From: Candidatus Lustribacter telmatis
GTDB taxonomy: Bacteria; Vulcanimicrobiota; Vulcanimicrobiia; Vulcanimicrobiales; Vulcanimicrobiaceae
Direction of reading: 5' to 3'
Length of the DNA stretch: 60,857 nucleotides
Assembly (NCBI GenBank): GCA_003164045.1
Contig: PLRU01000078.1
Location: forward strand, 33,600 to 94,456
Positions 16,543 to 25,868 of this stretch are shown here, in pieces. Made by a program: the position numbers and the translations under genes. The notes below the pieces were generated by a model. It did not search any database. It was not told where the DNA came from and saw only the letters and a program-made list of their open reading frames with translations. Each line of letters opens with the position of its first letter. Position 1 is the stretch's first letter.

Positions 16543-18141
16543 ATGAGCGCGCCCAACATCCTCTTGATCATCACCGATCAGCATCGTGCCGATCACCTGG
16601 GGGCATACGGGAACCGTACGGTTCGCACGCCGCATATCGACCGTCTCGCAGCCCGCGGCTGGGCCGCCGATCGTTTCTACGTCTCGACGCCGATCTGCAT
16701 GCCGAATCGCTCGACGCTGATGACCGGGCGCACGCCGTCGGTGCACGGCGTCCGGCACAACGGCATTCCGCTCTCGCTCGATGTGACGACGTTTCCCGAA
16801 GTTCTGCGCGCGCACGGCTATCGCACGGCGCTCCACGGCAAGTCGCACTTGCAAAACATGACCGGGATTCCGCCCACGTTCCCCGGTCCCGATGCGCAAG
16901 CGTCGCCGGCGTCGCCGCCGTTCGAATTACGCGAAGCGCGCCATCGGATCCACGACGAGGATCGGTACGAGCAAGAGAACTCGAAGCTCTGGCTCGATCC
17001 CAAGCATCACATGCAGTTGCCGTTCTATGGCTTCGAAGACGTCTCGCTGTGCACGAATCACGGCGACCAGGTAGATGCCGAATACGGGCGCTGGCTACGC
17101 GCGAATTTGCCCGATGCCGAACAACTCCGCGGTGCAAAAGGGGCGGCGCCCGCGCCGGATTTCATCGCGCCGCAAGCGTGGCGTACGCGGATCCCCGAAG
17201 AGTTCTACCCGACCACCTACGTTGCCGACCAGACCATAGGCTGGCTCGAACGACACGCCTCCGCCGCCGGAGACCGGCCGTTTTTCGTGCAGTGCTCGTT
17301 TCCCGACCCGCATCATCCGTTTACGCCGCCGGGACACTACTGGTCGATGTACGATCCGGCCGACATCGAACTCCCGCCGTCGTTTTCTTCCGATGCCCCG
17401 CCGCCGCCGCACGTCGCGTTTCTGCGCGGCGAACGCGACAACGGCACGGCCGACACCGGTACCCAAGCGGTCTACGCGGTGAACGAACGGCAGACGCGCG
17501 AGTCGACGGCGCTCACGTACGGCATGATCACGATGATCGACGATGCGATCGGCCGCGTCCTCGCCTCGCTCGACCAGCTGGGGCTGGCAGAAAACACGAT
17601 CGTCATCTTCACGAGCGATCACGGCGATTTCATGGGCGATCATCAGTTGATGCTCAAGGGTGCGATCCACTATCAAGGCCTCGTACGCGTGCCGTTCATC
17701 TGGTTCGATCCGCACGATCCGGCCGGCGGCCGGCGCAGCAGCGACCTGCTCGGCACGATCGATATCGCGAGTACGGTCCTCGACCGCGCCGGCCTCGGCG
17801 GATTCAACGGCATGCAGGGCCGCTCGATGCTGCCCGCAATCGCAAATGCCGATCCGCAGCCGCGCGCGCGTTTCTTGATCGAAGAAGAGTCTTCGCGCCT
17901 GCAGATGGGGTTTGCCGAGCGTATCCGTCTGCGCACGGTGGTGACGGACCGTTATCGCCTCAGCACGTACGCCGGCGTTCCTTGGGGTGAGCTCTACGAT
18001 CTGCGGGAGGATCCGGATGAAGACATAAATCGCTGGAACGATCCGGCGTACGGCGGCGTGCAAATGGAGTTGCTCTTCGACTTAGCGCAGGCCGCGCTCG
18101 ACGTGTCGGAAACAAGCCCCCACCCGACCTATCGCGCTTAG
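16543..18141 (+). CDS. Type I sulfatase (Cys-type)
   Basis: 532 residues. The sulfatase signature reads C52-MPNRSTLMTGR: the C-x-P-x-R core, with Cys52 expected to be oxidised to formylglycine. The metal site is NILLIITDQHRAD plus TSDHGDFMGDH. ATG at 16543 starts exactly at the first core strand; the frame is open 36 codons upstream without similarity. It lacks an obvious signal peptide, so a cytoplasmic choline-sulfatase-like or alkyl/aryl sulfate role is likely. It lies three genes from a sulfotransferase; a formylglycine-generating enzyme is not in the window. Confidence 0.87.
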   Translation: MSAPNILLIITDQHRADHLGAYGNRTVRTPHIDRLAARGWAADRFYVSTPICMPNRSTLMTGRTPSVHGVRHNGIPLSLDVTTFPEVLRAHGYRTALHGKSHLQNMTGIPPTFPGPDAQASPASPPFELREARHRIHDEDRYEQENSKLWLDPKHHMQLPFYGFEDVSLCTNHGDQVDAEYGRWLRANLPDAEQLRGAKGAAPAPDFIAPQAWRTRIPEEFYPTTYVADQTIGWLERHASAAGDRPFFVQCSFPDPHHPFTPPGHYWSMYDPADIELPPSFSSDAPPPPHVAFLRGERDNGTADTGTQAVYAVNERQTRESTALTYGMITMIDDAIGRVLASLDQLGLAENTIVIFTSDHGDFMGDHQLMLKGAIHYQGLVRVPFIWFDPHDPAGGRRSSDLLGTIDIASTVLDRAGLGGFNGMQGRSMLPAIANADPQPRARFLIEEESSRLQMGFAERIRLRTVVTDRYRLSTYAGVPWGELYDLREDPDEDINRWNDPAYGGVQMELLFDLAQAALDVSETSPHPTYRA

Positions 18142-18158
18142 CCTGGAGGAGTCGTCGC

Positions 18159-19331
18159 TTGCGTGTGAGCCGTGTCTGGATTGCCTTCGTTGCGATGTGG
18201 CTGGCGCTGCTGCCCGCCGGCGTGACTGCCGCCGATCCATTTGAGATCAATGCGGTTCTGCCGATGACCGGTTCGTCGGCGTTTTCCGGCAGCTCGATGT
18301 CGCGCACGCTGAGCATCATCGAGAAGCACGTCAACGCGACCGGCGGCATCGGCGGGCGTCCCGTACATTTCGTGATCTCCGACGATCAGAGTACGCCGCA
18401 GCTTTCCGTTCAGATCGTCAACGGGCTCGTCGCGAAACACGTGGCCGCGTTCGTCGGTCCGGCGATCGCATCGACGTGCCGCGCGGCGATGCCGCTGCTC
18501 GATAACGGCCCGGTGATGTACTGCCTTTCACCCGTGCTCTATCCACCGACGGGGAGCTACGGCTTCGCCGGCGGCGCGTCGTCCATCGATGAGACGGGCG
18601 TGTTGCTGAATTATCTGCATCGCACGCGCGGCTGGAAACGCGTCGCCATGATTACGCCGACCGACGCAACCGGCCAAGAGGCCGACAACGTGTTCAACCA
18701 GCTGCTCGCGCGGCCGGAGTACCGCGATCTGCAAGTCGTCGATCACGAACATTTCGGACTCACCGACATCTCCGTTGCCGCGCAAATCGCCCGCATCAAG
18801 CAATCTAACCCCGAAGCAATCATCGCGTGGGGTACCGGCGCGCCGATGGCAAACGTGTATCGCGCGTTGCAAGACGCCGGCGTCGACCTGCCGGTGTTTG
18901 GTTCGAACGGTAACCAAACCTATACCGCAATGGAGCAGTGGCGCTCGATTCTACCGCGGCAATATTACCAATATGCGTTGAAGTGGCCGGCGTATGCGCA
19001 ACTTTCGAGCGGTCCGGTGAAAGATGCGTTACGCGTGATGTATACCGCGATGAACGCGGACGGCGTGCGGCCGGACGGAGCGTCGGTATCGGCTTGGGAT
19101 CCGGCGATGATCTTGATCGATGCGTTCCGCAAACTCGGTACGAACGCGACCGCGAAGCAAGTGCGCGATTACATCTTGAACCTGCACGATTTTTCGGGCA
19201 GCAGCGGATACTACGATTTCCGCATCGGTAATCAGCGTGGGCTCTCGGCCAAAGATTGCATCGTTGTGCGCTGGGATGTGTCGAAGGATACGTGGGTCCC
19301 GGTTACGGGTGTCGCCGGCACCGGCAAATGA
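18159..19331 (+). CDS. Branched-chain amino acid-type ABC substrate-binding protein
   Basis: 390 residues, signal peptide up to about TAADP, then a Peripla_BP_6 fold (FEINAVLPMTGSSAFSGSS, VNATGGIGGRPVHF). Paralogue of the SBP at 4970. TTG at 18159 is supported by TGGAGGA about nine bases upstream; GTG at 18165 is an alternative. The stop overlaps the ATG of the CoA-transferase gene (ATGA). No transport core is present nearby. Confidence 0.85.
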   Translation: MRVSRVWIAFVAMWLALLPAGVTAADPFEINAVLPMTGSSAFSGSSMSRTLSIIEKHVNATGGIGGRPVHFVISDDQSTPQLSVQIVNGLVAKHVAAFVGPAIASTCRAAMPLLDNGPVMYCLSPVLYPPTGSYGFAGGASSIDETGVLLNYLHRTRGWKRVAMITPTDATGQEADNVFNQLLARPEYRDLQVVDHEHFGLTDISVAAQIARIKQSNPEAIIAWGTGAPMANVYRALQDAGVDLPVFGSNGNQTYTAMEQWRSILPRQYYQYALKWPAYAQLSSGPVKDALRVMYTAMNADGVRPDGASVSAWDPAMILIDAFRKLGTNATAKQVRDYILNLHDFSGSSGYYDFRIGNQRGLSAKDCIVVRWDVSKDTWVPVTGVAGTGK

Positions 19332-20458
19332 TGTTACCGGGTGTCCGGGTTATCGAACTCGGAACCACGATCACCGCGCCGTTGACGGCGATGCTACTCG
19401 CGGACCTCGGCGCCGACGTGATCAAGGTGGAACGGCCGGAAGGCGACCCGTTCCGGTCGTTTCGCGGAACGCAGGCCGGTAATCCGTATTTCGAGACATT
19501 CAATCGCGGCAAGCGCAGCGTCGTGCTCGATCTCGCGCACGCCCAGGGCCAGGCGAAGATGCGCGCGTTGTTGCGCGATGCCGACGTTTTTGTCGACAAC
19601 GTCCGTCCGAGCGTGTTGCCGCGCATCGGTCTCGATCCCGTAAGCTTGCAAGCCGAGAATCCGCGATTGATTCACTGCTCGATCACGGGGTTTGGGGCAA
19701 GCGGCCCCTACAGTGCGCGTCCGGCGTTCGATACCGTCGCGCAAGCGCTCTCGGGATTGGCAAGCATGACGCTCGATCCGGCCGCGCCGGTTATCACGGG
19801 TCCCACGATTTCCGATAGCGTGACCGGGATGTATGCGTGCATTGCCATTCTCGGCGCACTCACACGGCGCGCCGCTACCGGTTTGGGCGCGCGCCTGGAA
19901 GTGAACATGGTCGAAGCGACGATGGCGCTGGTCGGCGAGCACTTCACGGCGCTGCAGGCCGGTATCATCCCGAACCGCCGAACGCGCGGCGCCGGTTCGC
20001 AATCGTACGCGTTCGCCTGCGCCGACAAACGGCTGATCGCGATCCATCTCTCATCCTTGGAAAAATTTTGGACGGGAGTCATCGCCGCCATAGAGGCGCC
20101 GGAGCTGGCCGCTGACGAGCGTTTCTCAACCGGCGCCGGCCGCATCGCGAACTACGTCGAGCTGCAAACCGAACTCTCGACCCGATTTGCAGCGAAGGAT
20201 CGCGCGGTCTGGATCGAGCGGCTCATTGCTGCGGACGTGCCGTTCGCGCCGGTGAACAGCTTCGAGGAGGCGCTCGAGGACGATCACGTTCGCGCGCTCG
20301 GTATCGCCGAACCGCTGGATAAGAACGGAAGCGGACGCGCGGTAATCAAGACGCCGGTGCTGTTGAACGGAGAGCGCCCAACGGCGATCCGGCCGGCGCC
20401 ATTACTCGGGGAACATACCGCCGAGCTGCTCGATCAACCGGCGGCCGATCCGCGGTAA
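19328..20458 (+). CDS. Class III CoA-transferase (CaiB/BaiF family)
   Basis: 376 residues. The opening LPGVRVIELGTTITAPLTAMLLADLGADVIKVE is classic for this family, followed by FNRGKRSVVLDL. The catalytic aspartate is in the ARPAFDTVAQALSG motif. The start is the first of two tandem ATG codons at 19328, overlapping the SBP stop. These enzymes move CoA between organic acids without a ping-pong mechanism. The coupling to an SBP suggests it activates the imported acid; the acid itself is unknown. Confidence 0.9.
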   Translation: MMLPGVRVIELGTTITAPLTAMLLADLGADVIKVERPEGDPFRSFRGTQAGNPYFETFNRGKRSVVLDLAHAQGQAKMRALLRDADVFVDNVRPSVLPRIGLDPVSLQAENPRLIHCSITGFGASGPYSARPAFDTVAQALSGLASMTLDPAAPVITGPTISDSVTGMYACIAILGALTRRAATGLGARLEVNMVEATMALVGEHFTALQAGIIPNRRTRGAGSQSYAFACADKRLIAIHLSSLEKFWTGVIAAIEAPELAADERFSTGAGRIANYVELQTELSTRFAAKDRAVWIERLIAADVPFAPVNSFEEALEDDHVRALGIAEPLDKNGSGRAVIKTPVLLNGERPTAIRPAPLLGEHTAELLDQPAADPR

Positions 20459-22303
20459 TCAGCGTGCTTTGGCGTCGCTCTTCGAGGGCATGGCCGCAGC
20501 CGCCGCCGCGAGTTGCAATTCACGTTCGATTTCGCTGACGGCGAGGTCGCGCCAGTCTTCGAGTAGCGCGACATCGGATGCCGCAAACCAGCGCGGGCGC
20601 GTATCGAAGATGCAGAGCGATCCGAGGCACGTGCCGTCGTTCATGATGAGCGGAGCGCCGGCGTAGAAACGGACGCGCGGTTCATCGATGACGAGCGGAT
20701 TTTCGGCGAAGCGATCGTCGACGAGCGCGTCGTTGACCACGAGCGTTTTGCGCTCGACGACCGCGTGAGCGCAAAACGACGCCTCGCGCGATGTTTCCCG
20801 AATCGGCAAGCCGACGGCCGACTTAAACCATTGGCGCTCGCGATCTACCAGCGAGATGAGCGCGATCGGAACCGCGAAGAAACGGCTCGCAAGCCGCGTG
20901 ATGCGATCGAAGCGCGGGTCGGGCGGGCTATCGAGGAAGCCCGTCGCGAGCAGCGTTGCGATGCGACGCTCCTCGTCCGGCGGAAGCGCGGCTTTCTTCC
21001 AGCGACTGATGCCACGGTGCACCCACGCTTGCAGCTTCGCCTGCGCGTACGTGCTCGAGAACGGCCGCACGAGCCACTCGGCCACGCCGGTCTGCTCGCC
21101 GCCCGCGTATTCGCGATCGGCAACCACGAGAACGGGCAGCCGCCGGCGTTCGCCCGCGCGGTCGGCCGCAATCGACCGGCACGTTGCCAGCGCGTCGTGC
21201 TCGGGTCCGTGTTCCAAAATCGCGACGCACAGCCGCGCATTCTCGGTGGCCGTTCGCGCGTCGTGAACGTGCGAGACGTTCATGGCTCGGATCGTTTCAT
21301 CTGCGTCGATGGCATCCGTGAACATCGTGGTGAGTTCCGGATCGTATAAACCGAGCAGAACCGTTTGTACGCTTTCCCGGTTGTCGATCGCGCGTTTCGC
21401 CGTGTCCTCGACGGGCGTCGCGGGGATCGCCGCGAGCAACGGGGCATTGACTTCGAGCGTCAGACCTTCACTCGCGGCGAACACCTGAATCGGTGAGCCG
21501 TGTTCGCGCATGGTGGCTTGCGCCGCTTCGACGAGTTCGTCGAGTTGGTCGTCGGTCCGCATCGGGTCGTGGTGAGTGAGTGCGACTTGTCCGACGCGCG
21601 CTTCGCGTGCGACGAGCATCGCATACTCGATCGTACTATGTCCCCAGTTGACCTTCGCCGGATATTCCGCGGCGGTGTACTGCGAATCGTGAATGAGCAA
21701 GTCGGCGCCGGCCGCAAATTCTGCATGCCGCAGGTCCGGTCCGTGCAGACGTCCGTTGCCGTCGGCGGCGGCGTGCGAGTACGCCTCGTGATCGCACGCG
21801 TAGACGACGCTCACACCGTCGGCTTCGAGCCGGTAAGCGAGCGTCAGTGCCGGGTGATTGAGATGGTGCGTGGAGACTTTGATGTCATCGACTTGAAAAC
21901 TGCCTTGCAGCAGATCCCAATACCGGATCGTAGCGCCGAGCGATTCGAGCGCAACCGGAAAGTAGGTCGATTCCATCTGGCCCGAGAGCGTCTCACGCAG
22001 CGATCCGCTCAGGCCTTTGGGTCCGCAGATGTCCCACTCGTTCGTCGCGTCGAACAGCGGTGCGAAAAACGGCAAGCCTTGGATGTGATCCCAGTGGGTG
22101 TGGCCGATCAGCAGGCAACCACGCGTCACGCCTTCGGTAACGAGGGCTTGGCCGAGTCCATGGGAGCCCGTGCCGCAATCGATCACGATCAGCGTTCCCC
22201 GGGAAGACCGGACTTCGATGCATGACGTATTGCCGCCGTACCGTGCCGTCGTCGGGCCGGGCTTGGCAATGGAACCGCGAGTCCCCCAAAAGCGGACCTT
22301 CAT
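20459..22303 (-). CDS. Metallo-beta-lactamase-fold protein fused to a degenerate receiver and a GAF domain
   Basis: 614 residues. About 1-265 is a metallo-beta-lactamase fold (MKVRFWGTRGSIAKPG start, zinc motif HTHWDH, later HDSQYT and ALTHHDP). About 300-430 looks like a response-regulator receiver, but the phosphoacceptor aspartate is missing (CVAILEHGPEHDA) and the switch lysine is arginine (VRPF). About 450-605 is a GAF domain with the FCAHA signature. The MBL part resembles phosphodiesterase-like members, so cyclic-nucleotide turnover is one idea given the cyclase 4 kb away. It converges with the CoA-transferase, abutting it. Confidence 0.8.
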   Translation of the reverse strand: MKVRFWGTRGSIAKPGPTTARYGGNTSCIEVRSSRGTLIVIDCGTGSHGLGQALVTEGVTRGCLLIGHTHWDHIQGLPFFAPLFDATNEWDICGPKGLSGSLRETLSGQMESTYFPVALESLGATIRYWDLLQGSFQVDDIKVSTHHLNHPALTLAYRLEADGVSVVYACDHEAYSHAAADGNGRLHGPDLRHAEFAAGADLLIHDSQYTAAEYPAKVNWGHSTIEYAMLVAREARVGQVALTHHDPMRTDDQLDELVEAAQATMREHGSPIQVFAASEGLTLEVNAPLLAAIPATPVEDTAKRAIDNRESVQTVLLGLYDPELTTMFTDAIDADETIRAMNVSHVHDARTATENARLCVAILEHGPEHDALATCRSIAADRAGERRRLPVLVVADREYAGGEQTGVAEWLVRPFSSTYAQAKLQAWVHRGISRWKKAALPPDEERRIATLLATGFLDSPPDPRFDRITRLASRFFAVPIALISLVDRERQWFKSAVGLPIRETSREASFCAHAVVERKTLVVNDALVDDRFAENPLVIDEPRVRFYAGAPLIMNDGTCLGSLCIFDTRPRWFAASDVALLEDWRDLAVSEIERELQLAAAAAAMPSKSDAKAR

Positions 22304-22387
22304 ATTAAATACGCTTCTCGACGCCTGCTTGCTTATTCCCGTGGAAATTCGGAGAATCGGCAGAATTTGGAAGATGGAACACTATCT

Positions 22388-22430
22388 GCCGCCCGCTCCA
22401 GGAGCCAATTCTGATTAGACTGCGGGCGGC
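22388..22430. repeat. Perfect 9-bp inverted repeat upstream of the secreted protein gene
   Basis: GCCGCCCGC (22388-22396) and GCGGGCGGC (22422-22430) flank a 25-nt spacer in the 166-base divergent gap between 22303 and 22470. It lies 40 bases before the ATG at 22470. It could be a leader hairpin or a protein site; it is not a typical terminator because no T-run follows. I see no convincing -35/-10 pair in the rest of the gap. Confidence 0.4.
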
Positions 22431-22469
22431 TCTGTCGCTTCTCCAAGCTCTTCCTGATAGGTTGGGCGG

Positions 22470-23357
22470 ATGATTCGGCTACAAACGCGTCTTCTCACCG
22501 CACTGCTTGTCTTGGCGATGGCCCTCGTACCGATGACGGCCTTCGCCCAGTCGGCGCCCTCCGGCATGCCCTCGTACGCGGCGCCGGTTTCCGGCGGCGG
22601 AGGCGGCAGCGACGATGAGACCATTCACGGGAGCATCTCATCGGTCGATGACGCGGATAACTTCCAAGTGAAGGACGATCGCGGCTTTATCGATAGCGTC
22701 CGCTTGCAGTCGGGCACGGTGATCCAGCCGGATGGCGCGCGGCTCGAGCCCGGCATGATCGTAACGATCGCCGGCACGAATCGCGGCTCCGTATTCGCGG
22801 CAAACCGGATCGACGTGGCCTCACCCGATGCGGCGCCGGCGCAATCGCTGCAGCCCGATCAGATGCCGCGCACGCGCCTGGCCCCGGGTACGGAGCTCAT
22901 CGGGACGCTCGATACGTCGCTCGATTCCAAGAGCGCGTTCGCCGGCGAGCAAGTCATCCTCACGAACGTGTCGTCATCGTCCGGCTCGATCAACGGTGCT
23001 ACGCTGATCGGCTCGGTTACCGACGTGACGCGTCCGGGACAAGGACGCACGGCGCAAGTGCTCATTCACTTCGACTCGCTACGTCTCGCGGACGGCACGA
23101 TGCGGCCGATCGACGGCGTGGTGGCTTCGATGAAAGTGAAGACGAAGAGTAACGCCGCAAAAGAAGTCGGCGGCGCACTGCTGGGCATGTTGGCCGGTAA
23201 CGCGATCGGCAAGACGCTCTTCGGCGTGAGCGGCGGCGGCATCGTCGGCGCGATCGGCGGCTACATGGTTGCGAGGGATAATCGTTCCGACGTGGTCATC
23301 CCGGCGAACACCGATGTCACCGTTCAGCTGCTGGATCCACGCCGCCAAGCGCAGTAG
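22470..23357 (+). CDS. Secreted protein with glycine-zipper segment, function unknown
   Basis: 295 residues. A signal peptide (LLTALLVLAMALVPMTAFA) is followed by a Gly/Ser linker, a small beta-rich part resembling OB-like/DUF5666 repeats (IHGSISSVDDADNFQVKDDRG), then a second beta-rich region (GTELIGTLDTSLDSKSAFAGEQV, GSVTDVTRPGQG). Near 225-260 a glycine-rich hydrophobic stretch (GGALLGMLAGNAIGKTLFG, GGGIVGAIGGYM) looks like a glycine zipper. Probably periplasmic or outer-surface. I do not recognise a specific function. Confidence 0.75.
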   Translation: MIRLQTRLLTALLVLAMALVPMTAFAQSAPSGMPSYAAPVSGGGGGSDDETIHGSISSVDDADNFQVKDDRGFIDSVRLQSGTVIQPDGARLEPGMIVTIAGTNRGSVFAANRIDVASPDAAPAQSLQPDQMPRTRLAPGTELIGTLDTSLDSKSAFAGEQVILTNVSSSSGSINGATLIGSVTDVTRPGQGRTAQVLIHFDSLRLADGTMRPIDGVVASMKVKTKSNAAKEVGGALLGMLAGNAIGKTLFGVSGGGIVGAIGGYMVARDNRSDVVIPANTDVTVQLLDPRRQAQ

Positions 23358-23367
23358 CGACCACGGC

Positions 23368-24681
23368 CTACCAGTGCGTGAGTGCGGTGGTGTAAAGCGA
23401 ATGTAGCTGCGCTTTGGACGTTTCGCGCGGGGCGTTATTGATGAGGCCCTTTTGCACGAACGAACCCTCGACCAGCGTATCCATGTCTTGCTTGCCGTAG
23501 CCCACCGCGGCGAGGCCGTTCGGGATGCCGGTGGCTTTCATCAGCTCGGTGATGCGCGTGCTCAGCACTTCACCGGCGTCGTCAAGGGCCGCGCCGCGCA
23601 CGTCGGCGCCGAGCATGCGGGCTGCATCGAGGTGCCGTTCGGGGCAGGCTTGCGCGGTGAACCGGAACACCGCCGGCGCGTTGAGGATCACCGACATGCC
23701 GTGCGGGATCATCGCTTCTTCCGGTGAGTACCCGGGTGCTTTGAAGTCTTTCACGTTGCCGGAAACGGCGTACGACATCGCGTGCGGAAGATGGCAGCCG
23801 GCATTTCCGAACGCGATGCCCGCAAGCATCGCCGCGAACATCATCCGTTCGCGCGCGACTTCGTCGTTCGGGTCGTTGACCGCGCGGGCGATGTGCTCGC
23901 CGATGATCGGCAGCGCGCCGATGCAGCCGACGTCGCTATAGGGATTGGCTCCCTGTGAGAGTGAACGCGCCACACCTTTGGGCGAACGCGCGTGCTGCGT
24001 GTAGGGCAGCGCCGTGTACGATTCGAGCGCGTGGCTGAGCACGTCGAAACCGCTGCACGCGACGACCATCGCGGGGAGCGAGCGCGTGACGTCGGGATCG
24101 ATGATGCCGAGGGTGGGCCGCAGTTCGCGTGCTCGGATGCCGGTTTTGGCGTTCATCGCGACGTAGTCGAAGATCGCGATGCCCGTGCATTCGCTGCCCG
24201 TTCCACACGTGGTGGGGCATGCGATGTGCGGCTTGAGCGGACCGGGAACGGCTCGTCCCGCGCCGATCGGCGCGTTGACGTAGTCCATGAAGTCCGCCGG
24301 ATACGTGGCGTACAAGTCGGCCGCCTTCGCGGTATCCATGGTCGAGCCGCCGCCGATGGACACGTAACCGTCGAACTTTCCGTCGACCGCAAACGCTGCG
24401 GCTTGCTTGAATGAAGCGTCGGTCGGTTCGACCGCGATATCCGTGTATACCACCGGATCCAGCTTCGCTTCGCGCAGCGAGTCGAGGGCGGTCTTCACAA
24501 AGTCGCGGTCGCACAAGTGCGGATCGACGAACACCGCGATGCGCTTCATGTGCAGCACTTTAGCCGCCTCACCGATTTCGGCGAGAACGCCGCGACCGTA
24601 GGTGATTCGCGCGCCATCCACTTCGTAGCCGTAATCGCCCGTCGCGGAACTCGCGTAATGCTCGTGCTGGCAGCAGTTCAT
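23368..24681 (-). CDS. Hydroxyacid-oxoacid transhydrogenase-like iron alcohol dehydrogenase (ADHFE1/HOT type)
   Basis: 437 residues. The N-terminus MNCCQHEHYAS..., the SIGGGSTMDTAKAA nucleotide loop and the very conserved CPTTCGTGSECTG follow the HOT group. The metal ligands are intact: D and H in CSGFDVLSHALES, then CHLPHAMSY and IPHGMSVIL. HOT enzymes oxidise 4-hydroxybutyrate or similar acids using 2-oxoglutarate as acceptor. It is divergent from the C26 gene. Contrast with the metal-site-deficient relative at 31661. Confidence 0.82.
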   Translation of the reverse strand: MNCCQHEHYASSATGDYGYEVDGARITYGRGVLAEIGEAAKVLHMKRIAVFVDPHLCDRDFVKTALDSLREAKLDPVVYTDIAVEPTDASFKQAAAFAVDGKFDGYVSIGGGSTMDTAKAADLYATYPADFMDYVNAPIGAGRAVPGPLKPHIACPTTCGTGSECTGIAIFDYVAMNAKTGIRARELRPTLGIIDPDVTRSLPAMVVACSGFDVLSHALESYTALPYTQHARSPKGVARSLSQGANPYSDVGCIGALPIIGEHIARAVNDPNDEVARERMMFAAMLAGIAFGNAGCHLPHAMSYAVSGNVKDFKAPGYSPEEAMIPHGMSVILNAPAVFRFTAQACPERHLDAARMLGADVRGAALDDAGEVLSTRITELMKATGIPNGLAAVGYGKQDMDTLVEGSFVQKGLINNAPRETSKAQLHSLYTTALTHW

Positions 24682-24739
24682 GGACTCGGCCTTCCGTCGT
24701 CCGCCGGTACCATCCTCGTCCCAGGGTCCCGCTGCAGCG

Positions 24740-25501
24740 ATGCGAAAACTGGCGCTCGTGCGCTTTGCTGTACGGATCGGCCCGCGTCCGCGGATCGGCG
24801 TTACCGCAGATCCCGGCTACGATGTCGGCGAGTACGAAGCGGCCATTCGTCAAGCCGGCGGCGAGCCGGTCCGGTGGATGCCGGACGTCACGCGCATCGA
24901 CGCGGATCTTCGTAACGTCGACGGCATCATCTTATCCGGCGGTGAGGACATCGATCCGGCGCGGTATGGCCAAGCGCTGCATCCCCAAGCGGAACTCGCT
25001 TCGGCGGCGCGTGACGAGTACGAGATCGCGCTGGCTCGCGCGGCCTACGGCCGGGGGATTCCGACGTTAGCGATTTGCCGCGGTTTGCAGATTGCCAACG
25101 TCGCGTTCGGAGGCTCGCTGCATCAGCACCTACCGGACGCCTTTGGAGCGGACGTTCCGCACGCGCCGCAGGTCGACGGCGCGACGTATCGCGGTCTGAT
25201 CGACGAGCATCGCGTTGCCGTCGCAGAGGGATCGTTGCTGGCGAAGATTGCTGGCGACGCGGTCGTTACAGGCTCGCGTCATCACCAAGCCGTCGATCGC
25301 GTGGCGGATGCGCTGCGTGTTGTCGGTCGTGCGCCGGACGGCGTCGTTGAGGCGCTGGAAGCGCCCGCTGCAAAGGCGTTCTGGCTCGCGGTCCAATGGC
25401 ACCCGGAATCGACGACAGCGCTCGATGCCGGCGCGAGTGCCGCGCTCTTCGCAGCGCTGGTGGCTAGTGCGCGCCCTTATACTGATCGATCGTCAGGTTG
25501 A
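24740..25501 (+). CDS. Gamma-glutamyl-GABA hydrolase-like class I glutamine amidotransferase (peptidase C26)
   Basis: 253 residues. Catalytic Cys113 lies in LAICRGLQIANVAFGG and the His-Glu pair in VQWHPEST. The oxyanion/substrate loop DGIILSGGEDIDPARYG matches PuuD-type enzymes. ATG at 24740 is chosen at the start of the domain; ATG at 24680 would add 20 residues without similarity and would abut the divergent HOT gene. It probably hydrolyses a gamma-glutamyl amide of a small amine. The 3' end overlaps the convergent small secreted gene by 38 bases. Confidence 0.83.
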   Translation: MRKLALVRFAVRIGPRPRIGVTADPGYDVGEYEAAIRQAGGEPVRWMPDVTRIDADLRNVDGIILSGGEDIDPARYGQALHPQAELASAARDEYEIALARAAYGRGIPTLAICRGLQIANVAFGGSLHQHLPDAFGADVPHAPQVDGATYRGLIDEHRVAVAEGSLLAKIAGDAVVTGSRHHQAVDRVADALRVVGRAPDGVVEALEAPAAKAFWLAVQWHPESTTALDAGASAALFAALVASARPYTDRSSG

Positions 25502-25868
25502 GCGTCACGCCGCGGCCGGGGCGCTTGATTCGATGCACGAGACCGTCGGAGACGCGGATATACCAGCGCACCTGCGGCGATCCGCCCGGGTAGATGATGT
25601 GGTAGAGATGTGCGGCCGAAACGCCGTCCGTATCGTCGCCTTCGCGGACCGCTAGCGCGTTCGGCGGCAGCACGATCCGGTCGCGGTTCGGGCCATCGAC
25701 GATCACGGTTTGCACCACCGTTCCGGCCGTCGTGGTCACGCGAAACGATTTCGCGACGATGAGCGCATGATTGGCCGCAGCGACCTCGGGCGGCCACTCG
25801 CCGGCACTCGCCGCGAGCGCCGGAATCGTAAAAAAGAGTGCGAGCGTCGCAGCGAGCAGGCGTAACAT
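25464..25868 (-). CDS. Small secreted protein of unknown function
   Basis: 134 residues: signal peptide MLRLLAATLALFFTIPALA, then a compact beta-rich domain (SFRVTTTAGTVVQTVIVDGPNRDR, HLYHIIYPGGSPQVRWYIRV, RGVTLNLTIDQY). It resembles lipoprotein-localisation-like or outer-membrane-carrier-like sheets only loosely. ATG at 25868 overlaps the stop of the M20 peptidase (TGATG), so it is the last gene of the molybdenum hydroxylase operon. Its end overlaps the convergent C26 gene. Confidence 0.65.
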   Translation of the reverse strand: MLRLLAATLALFFTIPALAASAGEWPPEVAAANHALIVAKSFRVTTTAGTVVQTVIVDGPNRDRIVLPPNALAVREGDDTDGVSAAHLYHIIYPGGSPQVRWYIRVSDGLVHRIKRPGRGVTLNLTIDQYKGAH

